Positions 26,253-35,321 of a stretch of DNA of 41,156 nucleotides are shown here, piece after piece. The notes under the pieces were generated by a model. That model did no database searches and had not been told where the DNA came from. It saw nothing but the letters and a program-made list of their open reading frames with translations. This DNA is from Candidatus Gastranaerophilales bacterium. Its GTDB lineage: Bacteria; Cyanobacteriota; Vampirovibrionia; Gastranaerophilales; Gastranaerophilaceae. A program made the translations under genes and the position numbers. Location of the stretch: positions 1 to 41,156 of the forward strand of contig CALVAR010000020.1 of NCBI GenBank assembly GCA_944325575.1, read 5' to 3'. Position 1 is the first letter of the stretch. Each line of letters opens with the position of its first letter.

Positions 26253-27050
26253 TTATGCAATGTTTGCAGGTAATATTTTTTTTAGTTCTTTTATTATTGT
26301 CTCCAATATGGCTGTTTTGTCTCTGTCCTCAGCTTTAAATAATTGGTTTATGTTTTCTTCAAATTGTTCCGGAAGAATTTTGCAGTGTTTTTGTGCATAT
26401 TTTATCATCCTTTTTTCACCCGGATGATAAACTTTATTTAGGGCAAAAAGTATATCAAAATAACTTGCCATAAACGCTGCAATGCGGTGGTTGACGCTTA
26501 CCGGGTCGTTTCTTTTTACCGCAAGTTTTATCTGGTCGAGATATGAGGCATTTTTCTTGTCACTTATGAGCATTATATTTCTTTTTATTATGTTATTTTT
26601 CAATTCTTCGGGATATGGGCCGTTTACTTTGTTTTGCAGGTTCAAAAACCAGTTGTCCTTGTCATAAAGAATCTGCGAAGTCTTTATATTATGCAAAAAA
26701 CAGGTGGAGTATCCGTTAGAAGCCATGTGTTTGCAATAAATGTTGTCGACTGTATCTGTTATCCAGTTTTTGCATCTGAACATAAAATCCAGCCCTGTAT
26801 TGCTTTCTCTGAGGTTCCATTCATCACCTGTTTCAAAATATCTGTTGTCTATTTCATAATCATCGGAATATTTTTTTGCAAGTTCCGTTCTGAATTCAAC
26901 GGGTATTTCCGCATCGGAATAAACATATATATCGTAGTCCGACATTTCATCATTCTGGTTAGATGTTCTTGAGCCGGAAAGAACAACGGCATATACCTGC
27001 TCGAGTTTTGAGTATGATTGTGCTATTTCTTGTAATATTTTTTCTGTCAT
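26253..27050 (-). CDS. DUF4037-type nucleotidyltransferase
   Basis: 265 residues. The start VYAVVLSGSRTSNQNDEMSDYDIYVY has the polymerase-beta-type nucleotidyltransferase motif G-S-x-x...D-x-D (SDYDI), giving two of the metal-binding aspartates, and ETGDEWNL follows. The C-terminal part is helical and resembles the DUF4037 extension. Relatives include aminoglycoside adenylyltransferase-like proteins, but no substrate is known for this group. AAGAGG precedes the ATG at 27050. It is divergent from the secreted-protein gene at 27131. Confidence 0.75.
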   Translation of the reverse strand: MTEKILQEIAQSYSKLEQVYAVVLSGSRTSNQNDEMSDYDIYVYSDAEIPVEFRTELAKKYSDDYEIDNRYFETGDEWNLRESNTGLDFMFRCKNWITDTVDNIYCKHMASNGYSTCFLHNIKTSQILYDKDNWFLNLQNKVNGPYPEELKNNIIKRNIMLISDKKNASYLDQIKLAVKRNDPVSVNHRIAAFMASYFDILFALNKVYHPGEKRMIKYAQKHCKILPEQFEENINQLFKAEDRDKTAILETIIKELKKILPANIA

Positions 27051-27130
27051 ATTTGCCTCTTGGTTAACTTATTTAACAATGTTTGCTTTAAATTTTCTTC
27101 CCGTAGATTTATATGCTATAAAGTACATGT

Positions 27131-27988
27131 ATGAGAAAGTTATTATCTGTAATAATTATACTATTTAGTTTTATAAATTATGCAACTGCAGATGAAATCA
27201 ATCTGAAAAATGCGCAGGAGCAGAAAGTAAAATATACGCCGAAAGTACAAAAAGAGACAAAAGAGCTTACTATTGACGAGGATGCAGCCCTTAAGGGAAT
27301 TGTCAGCCTCCAGCAGCAAAAAGATCTGGAAGATATTGATATGCTATGGAAGGCGACTGTTGAAAACAATGATATTATTAAATTCGCAATGCGAAAACTC
27401 TCCATTCCTCCGGATCAGCAGCGCTATCATTCGTCTATTCTTGCAAAATCCGTATCGGCTCTTGTTAACGGAGCATCTTTTATCCCTGCTATGTTCGGTG
27501 CAAATTATATGGTGCAGTCTGCTTCTTATGCAACCGGCAGACTTGCAAACAATTACATATCAAAAATCAATAATCCAAAAGAAATGCCTCTTACTGATAC
27601 TGAGCTGATTGAGCTTGCAGGAATGATTGAGTCTTTGCAGGATCAGATTATAAATTCTTATTACAATTACAAAATGGCTTTGAACCAGATTAAAGATACC
27701 AGACAGAGACTTGTCCTCTATAATAAAAATTATTCTCAGGCTCTGCGAGGGAATAATGATATGGAGATAGTTGTTTCCGGTAATATGTATGACGATTTAC
27801 TTTTTGAAGAATTTCAGCAAATGAGAGAAGCCCGTAAATATCAGATGGATTTGGAGCGTCTTGCAGGCAAAAAAACAGTGCAGAGTTTAAACCTTTACCA
27901 GTATGCATTTAAGAATGAACTTTTTTCGCAAAAGTTAATGAACTCTAATACGCCGTCAGCTAACGGAGGTAAGGATGCTAAAAAATAA
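27131..27988 (+). CDS. Secreted helical protein, paralogue A
   Basis: 285 residues. A signal peptide (MRKLLSVIIILFSFINYATA) precedes a mature protein made of long helices. A segment IDMLWKATVENNDIIKFAMRKLS is followed by an Ala/Gly-rich part (SALVNGASFIPAMFGAN...) and a coiled coil (IESLQDQIINSYYNYKMALNQIKDTRQRL). No family is recognised with certainty; the coiled-coil end looks like half of a TolC-type tunnel protein. The next gene is a paralogue and starts 14 bp before this one ends, so they are cotranslated. Location is inferred to be periplasm or outer membrane. Confidence 0.72.
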   Translation: MRKLLSVIIILFSFINYATADEINLKNAQEQKVKYTPKVQKETKELTIDEDAALKGIVSLQQQKDLEDIDMLWKATVENNDIIKFAMRKLSIPPDQQRYHSSILAKSVSALVNGASFIPAMFGANYMVQSASYATGRLANNYISKINNPKEMPLTDTELIELAGMIESLQDQIINSYYNYKMALNQIKDTRQRLVLYNKNYSQALRGNNDMEIVVSGNMYDDLLFEEFQQMREARKYQMDLERLAGKKTVQSLNLYQYAFKNELFSQKLMNSNTPSANGGKDAKK

Positions 27989-28874
27989 ACTGCCAGTACT
28001 TTTGATAGCTGCATTTATGTCATTGTCTCCGGCATTTGCTATTAATTTGGAAGATATAACAGACCCCCTGCCGCCGGCACGACGTCTGGGGGTCGGAAGC
28101 AGTCCTGAAAACCCGTTTAAAGTCTCAGACAGCAGTCAAAAACCTGCGTCAAAAGAGGCCAATCTCGATAAAACCGGCGAAGCTGTAAAAAACATTACTT
28201 ATGCTGATTTAAGCCTTAAAAAAATAGCGGAAGAAATCAGTGCTGATGCGGAACTCGATTCAAAAGACGTACTTGCTGATTTTCAACTTTTATGGGTTGG
28301 TGCTGCTCAAAACAGCGAGACTGTTAAGTTTATTGTCTATAAATTGTCGAATCCCGATGAGGATAAGCCTAAAGAAAGCGTTGTAAAAAAAATTATACAG
28401 CCTATATCTACTGTGGGCAGTCTTGCCGGTATAGGTATAGGCAATCCGATTGCAGCGATTTCTTCAATTATGGGAAGCAGTGTACTTGGTTCTATGTCTG
28501 TAGATGACAATGATTTGAATTACCGGTTTTCTAAAGTAAATGATGCGGACATGATTGTTCTAATCAGAAAAATTGAGGAATTGCAAAGAAAAATTGTTAA
28601 TTATTATTTTGACTATATGACAGCAAGAGCTTTGCTTATTCGTTCTGATGAACTTGTTTCCAAAAGACGTAATGCTTTTGTGAATGCGCAGAATGTATCT
28701 CAGGAACAGACAATTATGCTTGATACATTTTATCGTGAAGCATTAAACAAGCAGAGCAAGCTACGTTCCGACTTCTTGGCTAAGCGTTCCGCTCTGGAAC
28801 AAATAGTTGGAATGGAAACTCTTGCGCAGTTTGAAGATATTCTTACTCAGCGTGAGGCAAAAGAGAAGAATTAA
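27975..28874 (+). CDS. Secreted helical protein, paralogue B
   Basis: 299 residues with a signal peptide (LPVLLIAAFMSLSPAFA). It aligns by eye with the preceding protein: LLWVGAAQNSETVKFIVYKLS against MLWKATVENNDIIKFAMRKLS, a Gly/Ser/Ile-rich middle (GSLAGIGIGNPIAAISSIMGSS) and a coiled coil (IRKIEELQRKIVNYYFDYMTARALLIRSDELVSKRR) ending SALEQIVGMETL, which recalls TolC-family repeats. A very strong GGAGGTAAGG lies inside the upstream gene. The gene converges with the TolC-like gene, 9 bp apart. Confidence 0.72.
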   Translation: MLKNKLPVLLIAAFMSLSPAFAINLEDITDPLPPARRLGVGSSPENPFKVSDSSQKPASKEANLDKTGEAVKNITYADLSLKKIAEEISADAELDSKDVLADFQLLWVGAAQNSETVKFIVYKLSNPDEDKPKESVVKKIIQPISTVGSLAGIGIGNPIAAISSIMGSSVLGSMSVDDNDLNYRFSKVNDADMIVLIRKIEELQRKIVNYYFDYMTARALLIRSDELVSKRRNAFVNAQNVSQEQTIMLDTFYREALNKQSKLRSDFLAKRSALEQIVGMETLAQFEDILTQREAKEKN

Positions 28875-28883
28875 TTAATAATT

Positions 28884-30299
28884 TTATAAGTTATCCGTTT
28901 GTTTATTGCTGCTGTTAGTACTTATTGTGTATAAGTCCTGCCCGCCTACAGCTTTGTACAAGCCGATTGTTGAGACAAGGTAATTAACTTTATTCGCTAT
29001 TTCCTGGCTTTTTGTCATTAATTCCTGTTCTTTGCTGTATAAAACTTCAAGATTTGATGCCGCACCTATTTCATTTTTATGTGTCATTAATTGGTGTTTT
29101 TGGTCTTCAAGTTTTAAACGTTCTACGCTCTGATTATAATTTTTTAGATTAGTTTTTACTTCCGCTGAGCTGTCATTTACCTCTTTTAGACTGACAAGTA
29201 TGGTTTTTTGATAATTTTCCATTGCTTCGTCATATTGATTCTTTCTTAATTTAAGAATCGCCATTTTTCTTCCGCCGGAAAATAAGTCAAAAGAAGGCAT
29301 AATTCCTGCATTTGCCAGCTGAGCCGGTCTGTTAAATATAGAATCCCAGTGATATGCGTTCAAACCTATTTGACCATAGATTAAAAATTTAGGTAAAAAA
29401 TCTCTTCTTGCTACTTTTACATCGTATCCTATTCGTTTAATAGCATCTTCTGCCTGAACATAATCCGGCCTTTTTTCTATTACTGTAGATTCAATTGACT
29501 CCGGCAGGTTTTGTAATATTTCTATATTGTCGCAATCTGTTCTTGCTATTGTTTTATCGTTGTCTGAAAGATATACTTTCAGCTGGTTTGTCAGAACTTC
29601 CTGCGTATGCAAAAGATTGTTTAATATTTCCTTTTGTGAGGTTAAAAACTTTTGTTCGTTAAGAACTTCATTTATACTGCACAAACCAGAGTCATATTTT
29701 TTCTGTGTCTTTTGTGCAATAACTTCCTGTATATCAACTATTTCTTTTTGGAGTTCAATAAGTTTGTCTGTTTTTATAAGATTAAAGTAATCTGCTGCAA
29801 AAGCGGATGTAAGTGCAATATAGCTGGCTCTTTCCTGCTGTTGAATAATTTCCAGCTGTTTTTCTATACTTTTTGTTCTTAGTCTGTTCTGTCCCCATAT
29901 ATCTATTTCGTAGCTTGCAGTAAGAGGCATAAGATAATTCCACTGTGCATAATCAGGAATCATCATGTCTCCGAAATATTGTTCGCTTCCTTTCATTATT
30001 CTGCCGAGTTTGCCGTCAAATGTTACCTGCGGCAGTTCATTTGCAAGCGAAATCTTTACTATATTTTCGCCTTCTTTTACCTTTATTGCAGCAATTTTAA
30101 GATCGTGGTTTTTTTCATACAGTTCTTGAATATACCCTGTTAACAGCGGGTCATTATATTTTTCCCACCATGCTAAATTTAGGTATTGTGTTCTGTCAAT
30201 TTCTTGATTTTTCTTTGCCTTTTTTGCTATTGCTTCATTATTACAAAAAATCGGCACGACAAAGAAAAGTGTTATTAATGCGGCTAGTATTTTTTTCAT
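28884..30299 (-). CDS. TolC/NodT-type outer membrane efflux channel
   Basis: 471 residues with a signal peptide ending near residue 20-25. The N-terminal WWEKYNDPLLTGYIQELYEKNHDLKIA is typical of the NodT branch, followed by two repeats of long helices and strand segments (ASYEIDIWGQNRL; PSFDLFSGGRKMAILK). The lipobox cysteine common in NodT proteins is not clearly placed (a CNN follows PIF), so lipid attachment is uncertain. It forms the outer-membrane exit duct. It is divergent from marR-emrA-emrB and shares their operator, so together they would form one tripartite pump. Confidence 0.88.
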   Translation of the reverse strand: MKKILAALITLFFVVPIFCNNEAIAKKAKKNQEIDRTQYLNLAWWEKYNDPLLTGYIQELYEKNHDLKIAAIKVKEGENIVKISLANELPQVTFDGKLGRIMKGSEQYFGDMMIPDYAQWNYLMPLTASYEIDIWGQNRLRTKSIEKQLEIIQQQERASYIALTSAFAADYFNLIKTDKLIELQKEIVDIQEVIAQKTQKKYDSGLCSINEVLNEQKFLTSQKEILNNLLHTQEVLTNQLKVYLSDNDKTIARTDCDNIEILQNLPESIESTVIEKRPDYVQAEDAIKRIGYDVKVARRDFLPKFLIYGQIGLNAYHWDSIFNRPAQLANAGIMPSFDLFSGGRKMAILKLRKNQYDEAMENYQKTILVSLKEVNDSSAEVKTNLKNYNQSVERLKLEDQKHQLMTHKNEIGAASNLEVLYSKEQELMTKSQEIANKVNYLVSTIGLYKAVGGQDLYTISTNSSNKQTDNL

Positions 30300-30324
30300 A
30301 AATTTTTACTTCCCTATTTTTTTC

Positions 30325-30352
30325 TTCTTGTGTTATTATAATAACACAAGAA
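30325..30352. promoter_or_regulatory. 28-bp perfect palindrome, probable MarR operator
   Basis: TTCTTGTGTTATTA (30325-30338) is followed directly by its exact reverse complement (30339-30352). TATAAT occurs at the centre on both strands (30337-30342 plus, 30335-30340 minus), so the dyad could overlap the -10 elements of both divergent genes. It lies 26 bp from tolC and 25 bp from marR. Confidence 0.88.
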
Positions 30353-30376
30353 AATTTTATTATAAAAATTTACACT

Positions 30377-30847
30377 ATGCAAGAAACTCAAACAAATAAT
30401 CTGCTTAATAAAAAAGTAGGTGCAATGCTGGTTGCAACAGGTATCTTATCAAAAGTAATGGCGTTGCAGGAATACGCATTGAAAAAGTATGAAATTACTC
30501 CGGAACAGTATCTTGTATTGTCCATAATCATGGATGCAGGCACGGAGCTCTATCAGAGACAGATATCAGAAATTACCTATAAGGATCGCCCGAATGTTAG
30601 CAGAATAATAAATATTCTCGAAAATCTGGGACTTGTCAGAAGAATTGAGGATGTAAATAAAAGAAAAATCTTTAAGATTGCAATAACTCAAAAAGGAATT
30701 GAACTGCGTAATAAAATTCAGCCTACCATGTATGAACTCAGAGCTATTACGACAGCAGGAATAAGTAATGACGATCTTGAAAAGACTTTAAAAATTTTGG
30801 AAAAAATGCAATTAAATATGATGGACAAAGTAAAACTACAGATATAA
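30377..30847 (+). CDS. MarR-family transcriptional regulator
   Basis: 156 residues. The winged helix region is seen in EITPEQYLVLSIIMDAG, YQRQISEITYKDRPNVSRIINILENLGLVRRIEDVNKRK and FKIAITQKGIEL, the classic MarR layout with helical dimerisation ends. It is first in an operon with an EmrA/EmrB pair and directly downstream of a 28-bp palindrome, so it most likely represses itself, the pump and the divergent tolC until a ligand binds. No clear ribosome site precedes the ATG, so a short or leaderless transcript is possible. Confidence 0.9.
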   Translation: MQETQTNNLLNKKVGAMLVATGILSKVMALQEYALKKYEITPEQYLVLSIIMDAGTELYQRQISEITYKDRPNVSRIINILENLGLVRRIEDVNKRKIFKIAITQKGIELRNKIQPTMYELRAITTAGISNDDLEKTLKILEKMQLNMMDKVKLQI

Positions 30848-30866
30848 TTCAGAAGAGGAATAAGAA

Positions 30867-31988
30867 ATGAATAATGAAGAAAAAGATAAAATAAGTAATG
30901 AAGAAGAACGCAAAGCGGATACTTCTCAACCGGAAGCTGATGATGACCTTGACGATGGAGAAGATCACAGACCGAGCTATAAAAAGAAAAGAGTAATAGT
31001 ACCTGCTATTACGGCTGTCATTTTCTTTTTGGCAGGTATTTATTTTATGATTCACTCTATTTATTATCAGTCTACTGATGATGCTTTTGTAGAAGGACAT
31101 ATTGTATCCATAGCCCCAAGAGTTTCAGGTCCTGTGGAACAGATGCTTATAGATGACAATATGCCTGTGAAAAAAGGTCAGCTGCTTATAGTTATAGACC
31201 CGAATGATTATGAAGTAAAACTTGCGCAGACCAAAGCAAAACTCGCAGAGGCAAAAGCAACATTAAATATTTCTGAAAAAGATATAACAAGATCAAAATC
31301 AGGTGTGCAAGAATCTTCTCATGACGTTGCATCAACAAGTTCAAAGCTGGATTTTGCAAAGAAAGATTATAAAAGATATTCCGATATGTACAAAGAGGGA
31401 ATTTCTTCAAAACAGGACTATGATTCCAGCAAAACAGGCTTAACAGTTGCAAAATCTAACTATAATTCGGCAATAGAAAAACAAAAAGCAGCAAAGGCAA
31501 TGCTTGATAGTGCTAAAGCAAAAAAAGAAGCAACTCTTGCCGATATTGAACGTTTGGAAGCAGAGGTAAAAGAATGTGAATTGAACCTTTCTTATACAAA
31601 AATATATGCACCGCAGGACGGTTTGATTACAAACAGAAATGTAGAAAAAGGTAATTATGTACAAATTGCGCAGCCGATGTTTGCAATTGTGCCGGAAAAA
31701 GTATGGGTCGTTGCAAACTTTAAAGAAACGCAGCTTACCAACATGAAAGCAGGACAGCCTGTTGCGATAAAAATTGATACTTATCCCGGGAAAAAATTTA
31801 AAGGTCATGTGGACAGTATACAGCGTGCTACAGGTGCAAAGGCCAGTCTTTTCCCGCCGGAAAATGCTGTAGGCAGTTATGTAAAAATTGTTCAAAGAGT
31901 GCCTGTTAAAATTGTTTTTGATGAGGATATCTCAAAATACAATATAGTTCCGGGTATGTCAGTTGTTCCGGAAGTTAAAGTCAAATAA
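30867..31988 (+). CDS. EmrA-like membrane fusion protein (HlyD family)
   Basis: 373 residues. A charged cytoplasmic N-terminus (about 1-45) is followed by one membrane helix (VIVPAITAVIFFLAGIYFM), then FVEGHIVSIAPRVSGPVEQMLIDDNMPVKKGQLL, the first half of the lipoyl domain, a long coiled-coil hairpin (about 115-225), and YAPQDGLITNRNVEKGNYV, the second half. The rest is beta-barrel. It bridges the inner-membrane pump and the outer channel. AGAGG precedes the start; it lies 19 bp after marR and 9 bp before the pump gene. Confidence 0.92.
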   Translation: MNNEEKDKISNEEERKADTSQPEADDDLDDGEDHRPSYKKKRVIVPAITAVIFFLAGIYFMIHSIYYQSTDDAFVEGHIVSIAPRVSGPVEQMLIDDNMPVKKGQLLIVIDPNDYEVKLAQTKAKLAEAKATLNISEKDITRSKSGVQESSHDVASTSSKLDFAKKDYKRYSDMYKEGISSKQDYDSSKTGLTVAKSNYNSAIEKQKAAKAMLDSAKAKKEATLADIERLEAEVKECELNLSYTKIYAPQDGLITNRNVEKGNYVQIAQPMFAIVPEKVWVVANFKETQLTNMKAGQPVAIKIDTYPGKKFKGHVDSIQRATGAKASLFPPENAVGSYVKIVQRVPVKIVFDEDISKYNIVPGMSVVPEVKVK

Positions 31989-31997
31989 GGGATACAA

Positions 31998-33572
31998 ATG
32001 AGTTCAGCCGAAACACCAACAGTTACAGGAAATCCTTTACCAAAAGTTGATACAAAAGAGACTCCGATATGGCTTATAGCAATAAGCATATTGCTTCCGA
32101 CTTCTTTTGCAATGCTTGCTACTTCGGCAACAAACGTTGCAATACCTTATATTGCCGGATATTTTGGCTCTACCGTGGATGAAGCTAACTGGGTAATCAC
32201 AATATATATGATTGCAAATGCGATTCTTATCCCTTTAACAGGCTGGCTTGAAAACTATATGGGTCGTGTACTTTTTCTGAAAGTATTTATAACTATTTTT
32301 ACGATAGGTTCACTCATCTGCGCTATGGCAAGCAGTCTGAATATGCTTGTTGTAGGAAGACTTATACAAGGCATTGGCGGTGGTCCTATGATGCCGATTT
32401 CTCAGGCGATTTTAATAGCAAGTTTTCCATATAATAAGCGGGGACAGGCAATGGCGTTATTTGGACTTGCTGTTATGGTGTTTTCGATTATGGGGCCTAC
32501 ATTTGGCGGTTTTATTGTTGATAATTCCGCCTGGCAATGGATTTATCTTGCAAATATTCCTGTAGGAATTTTTTCCGTTGTGCTTGTTCACTGTAATATT
32601 GCAGAACTGAAAAACAGAATAAAACCTGATAAAGTTGATTTTGTTGGATTCGGGGCACTTGTCTTATGGCTCATGTCTATGCAGATTGTTCTTGACAAAG
32701 GTCAGCAGTATAACTGGTTTGATTGTACTTGGATTTCCTGGCTTGCCGGTATATCATTGTTTTCTTTTATTTTCTTTATTGTATGGGAATTAGAATACCA
32801 TAGTCCGATTGTAAATCTTAGAATATTTAAGGATAAGAACTTTTTTATAGGTACAATTTTGGGCTCGTCAGTAAACATGATTATATATGTTACTATCGTG
32901 CTTTTGCCCAGCTTTTTACAAAGTCTGATGGGCTATAATGCAATGCTTAGCGGTCTTGCACTGGCACCCCGTGTATTTTCCTGTATAATAATGCTTTTGA
33001 TTATCGGACCTATGGTTGAATTTTTGGACAACAGGATACTTATAGCATCAGGATTTTTCTTCCTTGGGCTTTCTACAATTATTTACGCAAATTTGAATCT
33101 TGGTATATCATTCCAATTTGCTGTTATACCCAATGTGCTTATGGGGATAGGCGTAATACTTGTTTTTATACCTGTATCAGGTCTGGTTCTGGGTACACTG
33201 CCAAAGTCAGAGCTGTCAAACGGAGCAGGTTTGCACAGTTTGTGTAAGTGTGTTATGACTGCATTTGTTGTCTCTATGTCTTCTACTCTTGTTGCCAGAT
33301 TGTCTCAGGTTCACCAGACTTATCTTGTAGAAAATCTTTCTAACTTTAATCTTATTTTCCAAAACAGGCTGCATTCAATGGCCGGTCATTTTATGTCTTT
33401 TGCAAGTAATTATGCTACTCATAAGGCAGGCGGATTGTTGTATAAGCAGCTGCTTGCTCAGTCAAAATTGATGGCTTATGTAGATGTGTTTGAGATGTTT
33501 GCTTTGGTTGCATTCATTCTTATACCGTTTGGATTCTTATTAAAGGTGCCCAAAAGAGACAGTAAAATGTAA
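31998..33572 (+). CDS. EmrB-like drug exporter (MFS DHA2 family)
   Basis: 524 residues, about fourteen membrane helices as in DHA2 transporters. Signature regions are ATSATNVAIPYIAGYFGSTVDEANWVITIYM in helix 1-2, GRLIQGIGGGPMMPISQAI in helix 4-5 (motif C-like region PTFGGFI follows), and VGAFL-type ends. It uses proton flow to drive drugs or other hydrophobic compounds into the EmrA-TolC duct. It closes the marR operon and converges on queH, 9 bp apart with no visible terminator. Confidence 0.92.
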   Translation: MSSAETPTVTGNPLPKVDTKETPIWLIAISILLPTSFAMLATSATNVAIPYIAGYFGSTVDEANWVITIYMIANAILIPLTGWLENYMGRVLFLKVFITIFTIGSLICAMASSLNMLVVGRLIQGIGGGPMMPISQAILIASFPYNKRGQAMALFGLAVMVFSIMGPTFGGFIVDNSAWQWIYLANIPVGIFSVVLVHCNIAELKNRIKPDKVDFVGFGALVLWLMSMQIVLDKGQQYNWFDCTWISWLAGISLFSFIFFIVWELEYHSPIVNLRIFKDKNFFIGTILGSSVNMIIYVTIVLLPSFLQSLMGYNAMLSGLALAPRVFSCIIMLLIIGPMVEFLDNRILIASGFFFLGLSTIIYANLNLGISFQFAVIPNVLMGIGVILVFIPVSGLVLGTLPKSELSNGAGLHSLCKCVMTAFVVSMSSTLVARLSQVHQTYLVENLSNFNLIFQNRLHSMAGHFMSFASNYATHKAGGLLYKQLLAQSKLMAYVDVFEMFALVAFILIPFGFLLKVPKRDSKM

Positions 33573-33581
33573 ATTTGCCTA

Positions 33582-34127
33582 TTAGTCACGGATACTAAAC
33601 TCACACCCGCAGTACTGCTGACGGTAGAAGTTATTTTTCTTGGCAATTTCCATTGTCTTTAAAAAGCCGTTTTGCTTTTTAAAATCAGACTCTAAAAATT
33701 GCAGATCATAAATTTGTGCTGTTTTGTTTCCTGCTGCAAAAATATTCTTAGAAACTTTATGCGGGCTTACCGTTAATGTAGTAGTGAATATATTTATATT
33801 TAATTCTTTTGCTTTCTGTGCAGTTTTGTTAAGTCTGTATTCAAAACATTTATTGCATCTGAGACCTTTTTCAGGCTCCTTTTCCAGACCTTTTATGTAT
33901 TCATACCACTTTACAGGCTCATACTCATCAATGATATATTGATATTCTTCCTGCTCGCAGTATCTGATGAGTTCATCACGGCGTCTTAGGTATTCTTCTT
34001 CCGGATAGATATTAGGATTGCAAAAGAAAACTACAGGATTGTAGTTTTCTTTTAAAAGCTCTATTGGATATGCCATACAAACTGCGCAGCAGGCATGTAA
34101 TAAAATTTTGGGTTTATTATCGTTCAA
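33582..34127 (-). CDS. queH: Epoxyqueuosine reductase QueH
   Basis: 181 residues, former DUF208. Cysteines lie as HACCAVC (11-17), RCNKCFEYR near the middle, and QQYCGCEFS at the C-terminus, which are the iron-sulfur and metal ligands of QueH. The RRRDELIRYC block is also typical. It reduces epoxyqueuosine in tRNA to queuosine, replacing the cobalamin enzyme QueG. It overlaps the VKOR-DsbA gene by 11 bp and is the last gene of the operon. The link to envelope genes is not obvious. Confidence 0.92.
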   Translation of the reverse strand: MNDNKPKILLHACCAVCMAYPIELLKENYNPVVFFCNPNIYPEEEYLRRRDELIRYCEQEEYQYIIDEYEPVKWYEYIKGLEKEPEKGLRCNKCFEYRLNKTAQKAKELNINIFTTTLTVSPHKVSKNIFAAGNKTAQIYDLQFLESDFKKQNGFLKTMEIAKKNNFYRQQYCGCEFSIRD

Positions 34128-35319
34128 CAGCTCCTGCCTTTATCAGTTTTTCTTTTAATTCTTCGTAGGGCATTATACCTATTTTTGTTTCTATGTTTAT
34201 TCTTATTGCAGGTACACCTTCTATACCCAGATTGTTTGCTTCTTCAATTTCTTTTTGAAGTTCTTTCAAAACTTTTTCAGAGTGTGCATCCTGTTCAAGT
34301 TTTTCTACATTTAATCCTTTTATTGCTTTTGCATTTTCCAAAATAGATTTTTCACCCTGAAATTCTTTGTCAAAGAGCAGTGCATTCATATCCCAGTATT
34401 TACCCTGATAACCTGCAGCTATTGCATATTTAGCCATGAGGCAGGATCCGGCATGCATTTGTCCGGGCAGGGCAGGATTACATTCTATATCAAGAGGCAG
34501 ATTATGGTGAACAATTTTTAGATTTTTAAGTTCATTAACTGCCCTTAACATCATTGTATTAAGTACAAAACAGAACGGGCACTGATAATCAGTGTATTCA
34601 TGTACAATGAGTTTTGCATTATGTTCACCCAGCGTATTTCCTGTTGTTTCATATCTTTTATCCGGTTTTGAATAGTATTCCAATTCTTTTTGCATTTTTA
34701 CCTGCGGTGCAAGTACATCTGATATTGTTGTATAAGCGAGTACTCCTATTGCCGCTGCAGCAAGAATTATAAATGTTATTGCGTATTTTTTTATTTTTAA
34801 TGCTGATATGAAGTCTTTGAAACTTGTAACAAATACCTGAATTATATTTTCATCTTTCGGTTTGCCTACAATACCTATTAAAAGATTTAATAGATAAGTA
34901 AAAAAGCATAGTATGCATATTTTCTTTATTTCAAAAATTGATAACCCTGCAAGCAGCATTGATATAAAGAATGCAATGACGCCAAGAGCGCATATGTAAG
35001 ATTCAGGATTTTTAAATACTTCTAAAAAACCGAATAACTTAAATCCTTTAATTTGTATATTTTGAAGTTTGTCTACAAAAGTAAAAACAAGAAATATAAA
35101 GTATAAAAATATTCCCCATAAAGCAAGAGGTATACCGAAAAACTGAGAGTGTGAAGTTTTTGCAACGCCGTCGCAATCTATCAGTTCATTAATCGAACAA
35201 AAGCTTGATAGCGCGTATGGATTGAAGTTTGCATCCCAGTATATGAAAGACAGCTTGATTGAAGTAACAAGTCCTATTAATGCAAGGAGTGTAAGAGCTA
35301 TTCTTTTTGCCGTATTCAT
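34117..35319 (-). CDS. VKOR domain fused to DsbA-type thioredoxin domain
   Basis: 400 residues. The N-terminal VKOR part has several membrane helices, the loop cysteines C41 and C49 (SFCSINELIDCDG) and the membrane CxxC of KKICILCFF near 134-137. After a further helix (about 178-200), a DsbA/thioredoxin-like domain carries CPFC near 246 and the cis-proline GVPAIRI. The fusion couples quinone reduction to disulfide formation in periplasmic proteins, replacing DsbB plus DsbA; it is known in cyanobacteria and some other groups. It follows the ligase gene by 2 bp. Confidence 0.92.
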   Translation of the reverse strand: MNTAKRIALTLLALIGLVTSIKLSFIYWDANFNPYALSSFCSINELIDCDGVAKTSHSQFFGIPLALWGIFLYFIFLVFTFVDKLQNIQIKGFKLFGFLEVFKNPESYICALGVIAFFISMLLAGLSIFEIKKICILCFFTYLLNLLIGIVGKPKDENIIQVFVTSFKDFISALKIKKYAITFIILAAAAIGVLAYTTISDVLAPQVKMQKELEYYSKPDKRYETTGNTLGEHNAKLIVHEYTDYQCPFCFVLNTMMLRAVNELKNLKIVHHNLPLDIECNPALPGQMHAGSCLMAKYAIAAGYQGKYWDMNALLFDKEFQGEKSILENAKAIKGLNVEKLEQDAHSEKVLKELQKEIEEANNLGIEGVPAIRINIETKIGIMPYEELKEKLIKAGAVER

Positions 35320-35321
35320 TT

